Below are positions 1-6,947 of a stretch of DNA of 8,625 nt, in pieces (position 1 is the first letter of the stretch; every line of letters starts with the position of its first letter). The notes below the pieces were generated by a model. It was given only the letters and a program-made list of their open reading frames with translations, had not been told where the DNA came from and ran no database searches. This DNA is from Arenicella sp. (GTDB lineage: Bacteria > Pseudomonadota > Gammaproteobacteria > Arenicellales > Arenicellaceae): assembly GCA_018677115.1 (NCBI GenBank), contig JAHHOC010000464.1, positions 1 through 8,625 of the forward strand. Direction: 5' to 3'. The position numbers and the translations under genes were made by a program.

Positions 1-499
1 GATTATATGAGTAGGAACTGGCACGCTCGGAATACTCATTTGCAAACCAGACGCGACCGGATGCATCCACCACAGTGACCTGAACTATCAATACTTCGCC
101 ACTCGAATCCACAATTCTGCCGGAAACTACAACATCGCTTAGGTGATCCTTGCTTGGAACGGTCCGAACAACGCCCCATGCGTTACTTCTGTCCAGCGCA
201 TTTTTAAGCAATCCGGTGAACCAGACCGCCTCACTTTCTCGAACATTTGAATACGCTGAACTGACATCGTCCATGATATCTACGCCGGGATCGAACAGGC
301 TAATACCCACATCCAGCAGCGTCTCCTCAGCCACCTGCAGTTCTTGTTCAGCATCTATCCTCGATACTGGAACGCTGGTTGTAGAATGATATTCATATGT
401 GGCGCAGCCGCTTAGCCATATGATAATCAGGGGATAGAGCAGCTTAAGGCACTGACTGTGACTGTGTTGCCGGTAAACAATGCTAAACGGACTATTCAT
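1..499 (-). CDS. Putative outer-membrane lipoprotein, 3' end beyond the window
   Basis: I translated this frame by hand from an ATG at 499-497. The protein begins MNSPFSIVYRQ, has a hydrophobic stretch at about residues 20-31 and a lipobox LSGC with Cys32, so it should be a lipoprotein; Ala at +2 predicts outer-membrane sorting. The rest is soluble: a helical-looking segment with LQVAEETLLDVGISLFDPG (residues 55-73), then alternating strands including WGVVRTVP and VVVSGRIVDSSGEVLIVQVTVVDASGR. The pattern of small strands after a lipid anchor looks like a compact periplasmic domain, but I cannot name the family. The frame is still open at base 1 after 166 codons, so the C-terminus is missing. 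The gene starts 16 bases after the stop of the acidic lipoprotein gene, which implies cotranscription. No clear Shine-Dalgarno precedes the ATG. Lipoprotein call is firm; function unknown. Confidence 0.85.
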   Translation of the reverse strand, partial: MNSPFSIVYRQHSHSQCLKLLYPLIIIWLSGCATYEYHSTTSVPVSRIDAEQELQVAEETLLDVGISLFDPGVDIMDDVSSAYSNVRESEAVWFTGLLKNALDRSNAWGVVRTVPSKDHLSDVVVSGRIVDSSGEVLIVQVTVVDASGRVWFANEYSERASSYSYN

Positions 500-515
500 G
501 ACTGATCGGGTTTGC

Positions 516-1358
516 CTATTGGCTTTTATAGCGGCGGTATTCTTCCCACAGTTTTTTCTTCAACTCGGGGTCGCTTTCATTTTCTGCTGCTTCACGGATC
601 TGGCGCGCCACTATGTCGTCATTTTCGCGTAAATCCGGTATGTCAGCCTGTTGCTCAACTTTTTCGTCGTCTTCCGCATCGTCCACATTGTCATTTACTT
701 TTTCTGCATCCGCGTCTCCCAGTCCGGAAGATCCACCCTCACCCTCAGTCGCTGCGCTGGTGCTGCCTCCGCTCTGGTCAGGGCTGCGCGAATTAGCAGA
801 TGAGCTGGAATTCGAAGCCTCACCATCCTTGCCATCGCCGGTATATGTTTCAAAACTGCCTACGCCACCAAGGGTACCGTCTTCGGCATTTTCATTGGCT
901 CGTTCCTCAGCATAGGTTTTTTCCCGCTGGATTTCTTCATCAAAATCGCCGAGACTCTCATCAAGTTCTTTCTCCAGTTCCTCAAGTTCCTCTTCTGTCA
1001 AGCCGCCGTCATCTTCAAAATCCGGGCTTTCGAAGCCTTCCTCGGGCTCCTCAAATGTTACCTCACCTTCCTGTGCCGAAGAACCCTCTCCCGCGCCTTC
1101 GCCAGCCTCGCCTTGATCCTCCCACTCATCGGGAATTGCGCTACTGTCAGAACTCCCCTCCTTGGAAGATCCCGGAGTACCGGACGAAGGAGGTTCAGAT
1201 GAGGGAGGCTGGTCCGCGCCCCCGGGAGACGGCATGCCACCTCCGGGCGTCGGCAGCGGGCTTGACGGCCCACCGCCCTTACCCTGACCTTGTCCCGAAG
1301 TGCTTTGGCAGGCCGTAAAGCACATTAGCAGCATAGCTACACACACCGCCTTGAACAT
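516..1358 (-). CDS. Highly acidic low-complexity lipoprotein
   Basis: This 280-residue protein starts MFKAVCVAMLLMCFTACQ: a short signal peptide with a lipobox FTAC (Cys17; Phe rather than Leu at -3), and Gln at +2 fits outer-membrane targeting. After the anchor comes a Gly/Pro/Ser-rich stretch (about 18-75), an acidic Glu/Asp-rich stretch (about 76-155, including EEELEELEKELDE, probably helical), a Ser/Gly-rich linker (about 156-210), a second acidic run, and a C-terminal charged helix (about 239-280) containing DDIVARQIREAAENE and KLWEEYRRYK. By my count 71 of 280 residues are Asp or Glu. The linker parts look disordered; the C-terminal segment looks like the only ordered, conserved-type piece. 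It sits between a TonB-domain protein gene (58 bases upstream) and another lipoprotein gene (16 bases downstream). No Shine-Dalgarno is evident. I do not recognise a function; a tether or spacer carrying a C-terminal binding helix is an inference. Confidence 0.85.
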   Translation of the reverse strand: MFKAVCVAMLLMCFTACQSTSGQGQGKGGGPSSPLPTPGGGMPSPGGADQPPSSEPPSSGTPGSSKEGSSDSSAIPDEWEDQGEAGEGAGEGSSAQEGEVTFEEPEEGFESPDFEDDGGLTEEELEELEKELDESLGDFDEEIQREKTYAEERANENAEDGTLGGVGSFETYTGDGKDGEASNSSSSANSRSPDQSGGSTSAATEGEGGSSGLGDADAEKVNDNVDDAEDDEKVEQQADIPDLRENDDIVARQIREAAENESDPELKKKLWEEYRRYKSQ

Positions 1359-1416
1359 GTTGTTGGCGACGGCGACGTTGGTTGGGTATTTGTGGATGTT
1401 TATGATGGCTTGTCCC

Positions 1417-2868
1417 CTAGCTGCTTGATTGTTGATTTTCCTGTCCCTCTTTTCGGCTTAGTTTGATACGAACATCGTGGGTAAAATCGTCGACACTCAC
1501 TGACTTTCCGTCAATTATCGCCGGTCGGAAGGTAAGTTTGCGCGCAGCACTGCGGGCTTTGTAAAAATGTTTACCATTTTCGCCCTCCTCTAACGGCCGT
1601 ATATTTGCCACCTTACCATTTTTGCCCACCGCAAAAATAATCGGTATCAGTTTGGTCGGTCGCTTTGTGGGGACGAACCTCCTTTGCTGTGAATATTCAA
1701 ATGCCGGTAACTCTACCGGCTGTGCTATCTTAAACCGCAGCTCATGATCGGCGGGCAATTTCTGTATTTCCATCCACGCCAATTCATAATATTGGTCGGC
1801 AACCTCATTTCGCTCATAGATTTGATTCAGGTCGCCCAACTGCAGCAGCGCCGATGCAATGTTTGCCGGTGCTTTCTCCGATTGCGCCTTGGCCAGGTAT
1901 TTCTTCAGGAAAAACTCCCCGCGATTAAAGGAATGCATCAGGTATTTACTGTTTTGAGTATGCTCTTCAAATTCATTTCGCGCCCGCGGTGACGGAAATG
2001 CGGATGAGCGGTCGACGCGGGTAATTAATTTTTTCTCCAGCGTATTTACCAGCGCCAGCTCACCGTGTGGCATTAATTTTTCGTTCAGCGGTGCCTCTCC
2101 ATAGCGTTTAATTGCAAAAGTGAGGTAGCGATTAGCCTTGCGCAGCAATTCGAGACCAGCCGGACCGTAGAGAGGGCGTGCCATATATTGGTCGATATAG
2201 AAATTTCCTGCCCGTACCAGCAGATCAAAAGTGAAGTCATCGCGATAGTCCTTGTGCTGACTCTCGATCCAGATAATCCGGTTCAGGTATTCCTCGAACT
2301 CGGCCGTCTTGCCCTGCGAGAGCATGGTTTCGAATAATCCCTTCAGTGCCGGGCGCTGCTCCAGCGCGTATATGCCATTATTGACTTTTTGCACGTGAAG
2401 CGCGCGTGTAAAAGCATCCCTGGCCTCTTCAAATTTTGCCGCCTGCAATAACAAGGCTGCGTAGCTGAAGTAGAGTTCACCCACTTTAGGGCTGAACGTG
2501 TCCTCATACTTCAGCAATTCGTTAATCTCCTTGAACCGCGCATCAATGTCATTGACAAGTTTACGATTTCTTATCGTTGCAGTCCGGCTGGGTGATTGTG
2601 GCCTGGCAGCCTGCAAGGCTTCCTGCAGGACCTCACTATCTGTTTGCCCGACGGCAGAATCCGGGACTTCCGCGGCCGCTTCACTCAAATCAGCCGCTTG
2701 TGGGGTCAAATCATTTTCATTCTCCCCCGTCACGTTCCAGGCAGATTCTTTTTCTGCCGCTTGCACGGCCGGTAAAACCGCAATAAGACCCGTGAACGCG
2801 CACAGCATCATCAGTGGCGCAATAAGCTCACTGATGGCATAAATATGGTTTTTCCTCGATATCAACAA
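1417..2868 (-). CDS. Secreted TPR protein with TonB-type C-terminal domain
   Basis: The 483-residue frame opens with TTG at 2868-2866 (a second TTG follows). That start gives a good signal peptide: basic RKNH near the N-terminus, hydrophobic core from about residue 15, cleavage near AVQA (residues 34-37). ATG codons at 2811 and 2808 would drop the basic region, so the TTG is preferred, though a TAA at 2892-2890 is the only firm limit. After an acidic low-complexity linker (38-95), residues 125-160 resemble a tetratricopeptide repeat (ELYFSYAALLLQAAKFEEAR), with another near 337-368. Residues about 404-470 resemble the TonB C-terminal fold: IPIIFAVGKNGKVANI, then ARKLTFRPAIIDGKSV. There is no Pro-rich spanning region, and the N-terminus looks cleavable, so an ExbB-energised TonB is unlikely; a periplasmic protein is more likely. 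First gene of a probable three-gene unit with the two lipoproteins. Confidence 0.85.
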   Translation of the reverse strand: MLISRKNHIYAISELIAPLMMLCAFTGLIAVLPAVQAAEKESAWNVTGENENDLTPQAADLSEAAAEVPDSAVGQTDSEVLQEALQAARPQSPSRTATIRNRKLVNDIDARFKEINELLKYEDTFSPKVGELYFSYAALLLQAAKFEEARDAFTRALHVQKVNNGIYALEQRPALKGLFETMLSQGKTAEFEEYLNRIIWIESQHKDYRDDFTFDLLVRAGNFYIDQYMARPLYGPAGLELLRKANRYLTFAIKRYGEAPLNEKLMPHGELALVNTLEKKLITRVDRSSAFPSPRARNEFEEHTQNSKYLMHSFNRGEFFLKKYLAKAQSEKAPANIASALLQLGDLNQIYERNEVADQYYELAWMEIQKLPADHELRFKIAQPVELPAFEYSQQRRFVPTKRPTKLIPIIFAVGKNGKVANIRPLEEGENGKHFYKARSAARKLTFRPAIIDGKSVSVDDFTHDVRIKLSRKEGQENQQSSS

Positions 2869-2922
2869 TCTCGCCCGGACTTCGGTAGATTAGATGTTAG
2901 CACTCCACTTTATTACTGACCG

Positions 2923-2949
2923 TGTATAACTTGAATTGAGCATTACCAA
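2923..2949 (-). promoter_or_regulatory. Weak sigma70-like promoter candidate for the TonB-domain gene
   Basis: On the minus strand TTGGTA (2949-2944) is followed after 15 bases by TATACA (2928-2923). The spacing is shorter than the usual 16-18. It lies in the 128-base gap between the murB stop and the TTG start of the TPR/TonB gene, about 55 bases ahead of it. The gap is A+T-rich in its middle part and I see no convincing hairpin-plus-T-run terminator for murB, so read-through from murB is also possible. Confidence 0.3.
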
Positions 2950-2996
2950 AAATTAACAATACACCCGCGTCAGGCGCCACCCGATGCGATACATAA

Positions 2997-4004
2997 CTAA
3001 TAAACCTGGGGCTCCAATTGCAGTTCCACATTGAACTTACGCATTATATCGGCCTGTATATTTTTAGCGAGCGCAAGGACCGCGTCACCGGGCCGATGGC
3101 CGGGGTTGATGATCACCAGTGCCTGATGCTGATGGATGCACACACCGTCATACTCACGTTGCTTCCAGCCTGCTTGCTCAATCATCCAGGCGGCTGCCAG
3201 TTTAATTTTGTCACCATGTACAAAACTGACAATTTCCGGATAGTGAGCCCGTAACTCGGTCAGTTGCCCCCGGCTGACCACAGGGTTTTTAAAAAAACTT
3301 CCACTATTTGGTATTGCGCTCGGCGATGGCAATTTGGCGTTGCGTACCTGACACACCGCATTGAAAACTTCTGCTGCAGTTGGATCAGGCTTGTTTTTCA
3401 GCGTCTTGTTAAGCTCTGGATAGCCTAGAACTGGTGAAAACTTGGTGGGCAACTTGAATCTCACACTTGTTATCACCGCACGGCCCGCCAATTGTTTTTT
3501 GAAGATACTGTCCCTGTAGTCAAACTCACATTCCGCATTGGTGAGTTGATGAAACCGGTGATCAATACTGTCAAAGTACTCCACCGCGTGTAAAACATCT
3601 TTCAGTTCCACGCCATAAGCACCTATATTCTGCATCGGTGCCGCGCCCATCAACCCGGGAATCAATGCCAGGTTTTCCAGACCATGCCACTGCCGGGCCA
3701 GACAATAGGTCACCCATTGATGCCAATTCTCGCCGGCAGCAACCTGCACCAGGACATGATCGTTTGTCTGTTCAAGCACATTTATGCCTGTTAATTGATT
3801 GTGAATTACCAGTCCGCTGTAATCCTGCTTAAACAGGGTGTTACTGCCACCCCCAAGTATCATGTATGGGAGGCCTTGCTCAGTAACGTAATGCAATGCC
3901 TGCTGCAGTTCTTCGCTCGAGTTTACCGATACAAACTGCTCAGCCAGGGCGGGCACTCCCATCGTGTTGTACTCCCGCAAACTAACATTTTGTCGGATTT
4001 GCAA
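2997..4004 (-). CDS. murB: UDP-N-acetylenolpyruvoylglucosamine reductase (MurB)
   Basis: MurB is the FAD-dependent cytoplasmic enzyme that uses NADPH to reduce UDP-GlcNAc-enolpyruvate to UDP-MurNAc, the second committed step of peptidoglycan precursor synthesis. The 335-residue protein follows the E. coli-type (type I) enzyme along its length (E. coli about 342): NTMG at 13-16, FAD-binding GGGSN at 51-55, ENLALIPG at 110-117, QNIGAYG at 125-131, YRDSIFK at 163-169 with Arg164, GSFFKNP at 235-241 with the proton-donor Ser236, KLAAAWMIEQ at 268-277, and C-terminal LEPQVY with Glu331 matching the catalytic Glu. The start is TTG at 4004-4002; the only later choices (TTG codon 9, ATG codon 15) would cut into the conserved N-terminus, and a TGA at 4043-4041 blocks extension. 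An AGGA lies about 22 bases upstream, too far to be a normal ribosome site. It follows aspS by 51 bases, with no promoter or terminator that I can see between them. Confidence 0.97.
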   Translation of the reverse strand: MQIRQNVSLREYNTMGVPALAEQFVSVNSSEELQQALHYVTEQGLPYMILGGGSNTLFKQDYSGLVIHNQLTGINVLEQTNDHVLVQVAAGENWHQWVTYCLARQWHGLENLALIPGLMGAAPMQNIGAYGVELKDVLHAVEYFDSIDHRFHQLTNAECEFDYRDSIFKKQLAGRAVITSVRFKLPTKFSPVLGYPELNKTLKNKPDPTAAEVFNAVCQVRNAKLPSPSAIPNSGSFFKNPVVSRGQLTELRAHYPEIVSFVHGDKIKLAAAWMIEQAGWKQREYDGVCIHQHQALVIINPGHRPGDAVLALAKNIQADIMRKFNVELQLEPQVY

Positions 4005-4055
4005 GATACTAGCTGAGTGGTAAAGATTCCTGGTGAATGATCACTGCAGCCGCGT

Positions 4056-5900
4056 TCAGGTGATGGGAGTCTTAACCTGATCTGCCGGCAGATTTGTGTC
4101 ATCCGCCGGTGCTTTATTCTGCGCCGACGCCCGCAAACGGATATGCAGATCGCTTAATTGCCTGCTATCAACGACACTGGGCGCTTCAGTTAGCAAACAT
4201 GATGCGCGCTGCGTTTTCGGGAAGGCGATAACGTCGCGGATCGATGCGACACCCGACATCATGGCGACAATTCGATCCAGTCCAAATGCGATTCCGCCGT
4301 GCGGTGGCGCACCATATTTCAAGGCTTCCAGTAGAAAGCCAAATTTTTCTTCGGCTTCCCGGTCATCAATGCCGAGGACAGTAAATACTGTGCGCTGAAC
4401 GTCTTTCTGGTGGATTCTAATAGAGCCTCCGCCAATTTCGGTTCCGTTAAGAACCATATCGTAGGCGCGTGACAGTACCGAGCCGGGATCACTATCTAAC
4501 TGGGCCACCTGATCAACCTTTGGCGCAGTGAAAGGATGGTGTAAAGAGTCCCACCGTTGACTCTCTTGGTCTTTCTCAAACATCGGGAAATCTACCACCC
4601 ATAAAGGTGCCCACAGGTCGGATGCCATGTCCAGGTCGTGCCCTACCTTGACCCGTAACGCAGCCAGTGCATCATTTACCACAGCGGCTTTGTCGGCCCC
4701 AAAGAAAACAATGTCTCCATCAGCAGCCCCTATGCGCTGCATAATCGAGTCGATTACTTCGTCAGGCAAGAATTTCAGAATGGGAGATTGCAGACCATCA
4801 CGCCCCTTGGCTAAATCGTTAACCTTGACGTATGCCAGGCCTTTTGCGCCATAATTTGCCACGTAGTCCGCATAAGAATCGATTTGTTGACGGCTTAACT
4901 TTTTACTACCCTGTGGAACCAGCATCGCTGCGACGCGACCATCCGGCGCATTGGCTGGGCCGGAAAAAACCTTGAATTCAACGTCCTTCAGCAGATCAGT
5001 AATAGAAATCAAAGTTAAATCAATTCGTAAGTCGGGCCGGTCGATACCGTATTTTTCCATGGATTCCGCGTAGGTCATGCGCGGAAACGGACTAACCAAC
5101 TCGACGCCCAGTTTTTCGCGGAACAGGCCGGCAATCATATCTTCCATCATTTGCATGATCTCATCCTCATTCATAAATGAGGTTTCAACATCCAATTGAG
5201 TGAACTCAGGCTGGCGATCAGCGCGCAGATCCTCGTCGCGGAAACAACGCGCAATCTGGTAATAGCGCTCAAAGCCTGCCACCATCAGCAATTGCTTGAA
5301 CAATTGGGGCGATTGCGGCAAAGCAAAAAACTCTCCAGCATGCACGCGGCTGGGAACAAGGTAGTCGCGCGCACCTTCAGGCGTAGACCGTGTCAGGATA
5401 GGCGTTTCAATATCAACAAAGCCCTCGTCCTCGAGAAAATCACGGAAATATTTTGTCACTCCACTGCGCAAACGGAATATCTGCTGCATATTCTCGCGAC
5501 GCAGATCCAGGTATCGGTATTTCAACCTGACTGCTTCGCTCACGTCATCTTCATCCAACTGAAAGGGAATCGGTTCGGCACGATTGAGAACTTCTATTTC
5601 GCTAGCGTAAACCTCGACCATGCCGGTCGGCAAATCAGGATTGACGGTGCCTTCAGGCCTGGCCCGAACTTTGGCAGAAACGCTCAATACATGCTCATTA
5701 CGCACCGTATCCGCTACGGCGAACGCATCCGTAACATCCGGATCAACCACCACTTGCAATAACCCGCTGGCATCACGAAGATCAATGAAGATAACGCCGC
5801 CATGATCGCGGCGGCGTTGCACCCAACCCGACACGCTGACAGTATCGCCAATCAGGGACTCATTGACCTGTTCACAATTGTGACTACGCAGTTTTTTCAT
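4056..5900 (-). CDS. aspS: Aspartyl-tRNA synthetase (AspRS), probably non-discriminating
   Basis: Class II synthetase that charges tRNA-Asp with aspartate in the cytoplasm. From the ATG at 5900 the product is 614 residues (Pseudomonas about 590). In order: N-terminal OB-fold anticodon-binding domain (about 1-105, [18 protein letters not shown]), motif 1 region (about 146-167), QSPQLFKQ (196-203), motif 2 [18 protein letters not shown] (220-237) with ATP-contacting Arg221, the bacterial insertion domain (about 284-414), and motif 3 GGIAFGLDR (535-543). The start at 5900 (MKKLRSHNC) fits the family N-terminus; an in-frame ATG at 5918 adds six residues and cannot be excluded. His33 and Gly84 (in RRRDHGG and RPEG) match the Pseudomonas enzyme, which also aspartylates tRNA-Asn. 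The last 20 or so residues ([18 protein letters not shown]) extend past the usual end. The start overlaps the DUF502 gene by 17 bases, suggesting translational coupling. Confidence 0.98.
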   Translation of the reverse strand: MKKLRSHNCEQVNESLIGDTVSVSGWVQRRRDHGGVIFIDLRDASGLLQVVVDPDVTDAFAVADTVRNEHVLSVSAKVRARPEGTVNPDLPTGMVEVYASEIEVLNRAEPIPFQLDEDDVSEAVRLKYRYLDLRRENMQQIFRLRSGVTKYFRDFLEDEGFVDIETPILTRSTPEGARDYLVPSRVHAGEFFALPQSPQLFKQLLMVAGFERYYQIARCFRDEDLRADRQPEFTQLDVETSFMNEDEIMQMMEDMIAGLFREKLGVELVSPFPRMTYAESMEKYGIDRPDLRIDLTLISITDLLKDVEFKVFSGPANAPDGRVAAMLVPQGSKKLSRQQIDSYADYVANYGAKGLAYVKVNDLAKGRDGLQSPILKFLPDEVIDSIMQRIGAADGDIVFFGADKAAVVNDALAALRVKVGHDLDMASDLWAPLWVVDFPMFEKDQESQRWDSLHHPFTAPKVDQVAQLDSDPGSVLSRAYDMVLNGTEIGGGSIRIHQKDVQRTVFTVLGIDDREAEEKFGFLLEALKYGAPPHGGIAFGLDRIVAMMSGVASIRDVIAFPKTQRASCLLTEAPSVVDSRQLSDLHIRLRASAQNKAPADDTNLPADQVKTPIT

Positions 5901-6564
5901 CTCGCTCTCTCTCGCCATCTTTCAACTTGAGCTCATCACTGAGCTTTTCTGCCTCAACTGGATCGTCCAGCGGATTAACCACCCCGGCAGACAAGATCAT
6001 TTTTAATCCGACTTCCACCGGTACATTTAACCTGATCACATCATCTGGCGGAACCATGATATAAAACCCCGACGTCGGATTCGGCGTGGTCGGCACATAA
6101 ATATTAATCAACTCCCGACCGGCGACACGTTTAAACTCTTTCGGCGTTTCTCCAGTGACGAATGCCAGCATCCACAGTCCGCGGCGCGGATATTCAACCA
6201 GCACAACTTCGCGGAAAGACTGGCTGGCATCGGCGAACAGGCTGGCGGTAACCTGTTTTACGGCACCATAAACTGTACGCACCAGGGGAATTCGGGAGAG
6301 CAGCGATTCCCATGCATTGATCAGCCGCCTTCCGAAGAAGTTGGCTACCACCAGCCCTGTCAGTATTACCAAAGTCAAGGTAAGGATGACCCCGAGGCCG
6401 GGAATCTCAAAACCGATCAGGTTTTCAGGCCGGTACTCCTGCGGCAGCAGCAACAATGACCGGTCTATTAATCGGATCGAAAAATTCAGAATCCAATAGG
6501 TCGCCAGCAATGGCAGCCATATCAGCAGGCCAGCGACAAAATAGCGTCTAAGGCGCTGCATCAT
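5884..6564 (-). CDS. DUF502 family inner-membrane protein
   Basis: The 226-residue protein belongs to the DUF502 family, whose biochemical role is not established. Two membrane segments are visible: about residues 8-30 ([18 protein letters not shown]) and 57-77 ([21 protein letters not shown]). Family signatures follow: [13 protein letters not shown] (92-104), a strand-rich region, [12 protein letters not shown] (157-168), and SAGVV (192-196). The tail after about 205 is charged ([12 protein letters not shown]) and probably cytoplasmic. The start ATG (6564-6562) forms an ATGA overlap with the fmdB stop; a second ATG directly follows. AGGGG lies seven bases ahead of the first ATG and works as a ribosome site. 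The 3' end overlaps aspS by 17 bases. The order fmdB-DUF502-aspS is known from other gammaproteobacteria; why these are linked is not known to me. Confidence 0.93.
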   Translation of the reverse strand: MMQRLRRYFVAGLLIWLPLLATYWILNFSIRLIDRSLLLLPQEYRPENLIGFEIPGLGVILTLTLVILTGLVVANFFGRRLINAWESLLSRIPLVRTVYGAVKQVTASLFADASQSFREVVLVEYPRRGLWMLAFVTGETPKEFKRVAGRELINIYVPTTPNPTSGFYIMVPPDDVIRLNVPVEVGLKMILSAGVVNPLDDPVEAEKLSDELKLKDGERERDEKTA

Positions 6565-6854
6565 GAACTTGCCCCTGCATCGCTCTGAGTCTCAGTATTC
6601 GATTTACTTTCGCCGCCCGGTGATGTGTCATTGACTTTGCCGTCTGCATCACCGGTTTTGGTTTTTTTGCCTGAATCCTTGAAATCCGTTGCATACCAAC
6701 CGGTACCCTTGAGGCTGAACGCCGCTGCCGTCAATTGCTTGCGCAATGCTGCCACACCACAGACAGGACAGAGTTCCAGCCTGGGGTCAGACAACTTTTG
6801 CAGGGCCTCCAGTTGGTGGCCGCATTCGCTGCATTTGTATTGATAAATAGGCAT
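6561..6854 (-). CDS. FmdB-type small zinc-ribbon protein
   Basis: This 97-residue protein starts MPIYQYKCSECGHQLE, the hallmark of the FmdB regulatory-protein family. Two CxxC pairs, Cys8/Cys11 and Cys29/Cys32, should bind one zinc ion. The N-terminal 55 residues include the FSLKGTGWYATDF segment typical of family members; the rest (about 60-97) is a hydrophilic, Gly/Ser/Thr/Asp-rich tail that is probably disordered. The name comes from a proposed regulator of formamidase in methylotrophs, but for these housekeeping relatives no function is established. It is the first gene after the TATAAT box at 6924-6919 and its stop overlaps the next start as ATGA. No Shine-Dalgarno precedes its ATG; the leader just upstream is G+C-rich (CCTCCGGGGCGCTCCC). 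Confidence 0.93.
   Translation of the reverse strand: MPIYQYKCSECGHQLEALQKLSDPRLELCPVCGVAALRKQLTAAAFSLKGTGWYATDFKDSGKKTKTGDADGKVNDTSPGGESKSNTETQSDAGASS
6572..6576 (-). promoter_or_regulatory. Ribosome binding site of the DUF502 gene
   Basis: AGGGG on the minus strand sits seven bases before the ATG at 6564, within the last codons of fmdB. It supports the ATGA-overlap start over the second ATG. Confidence 0.6.
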
Positions 6855-6918
6855 GCTAGTGGGAGCGCCCCGGAGGGTCGTTCGAAGGAATTCAATCTAA
6901 GGTTTGAAAATCTCGCGT

Positions 6919-6947
6919 ATTATAGGCGTAACGAGAACCAATTAACT
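6919..6947 (-). promoter_or_regulatory. Sigma70-type promoter of the fmdB-DUF502-aspS operon
   Basis: A perfect -10 box TATAAT lies at 6924-6919 on the minus strand. At 17-base spacing the -35 position (6947-6942) reads AGTTAA, a poor match to TTGACA. This -35 region coincides with the pmbA stop codon (TAA, 6944-6942), so the promoter is packed against the preceding gene. A start of transcription near 6912 would give a leader of about 58 bases ahead of fmdB. No terminator for tldD-pmbA is visible here, so read-through may add to expression. Confidence 0.65.

Noticed and set aside
150..389. Plus-strand 79-residue open frame in the left end
   Set aside because: It is the shadow of the second lipoprotein on the minus strand, which has an LSGC lipobox.
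800..1318. Plus-strand 172-residue open frame
   Set aside because: It is antisense to the acidic lipoprotein. The low-complexity GAG/GAA/TCC composition opens several frames here, and the translation (many His, Pro, Arg) shows no fold or motif; the minus-strand reading has a signal peptide and lipobox.
1359..1380. CGTCGCC-GTCGCC repeat before the acidic lipoprotein
   Set aside because: A short direct duplication of six or seven bases, likely chance; no inverted symmetry or spaced operator copies.
2961..2990. Possible terminator after murB around GGCGCC
   Set aside because: GGCGCC is only a short palindrome and the flanking CGGGTG/CGGGTG copies are direct rather than inverted, so no stable stem precedes the T-run.
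4009..4044. An 11-codon GTG frame just before murB on the minus strand, ending four bases before the TTG
   Set aside because: It could look like a leader peptide, but has no ribosome site, no regulatory codon run and no attenuator-like hairpin.
5196..5762. Plus-strand 188-residue open frame
   Set aside because: Antisense to the highly conserved AspRS catalytic and anticodon domains; no recognisable motif.
6861..6880. G+C-rich run before fmdB as a hairpin or terminator
   Set aside because: Only a three-base stem (GGG/CCC) with a short loop is convincing and no T-run follows; too weak to call.
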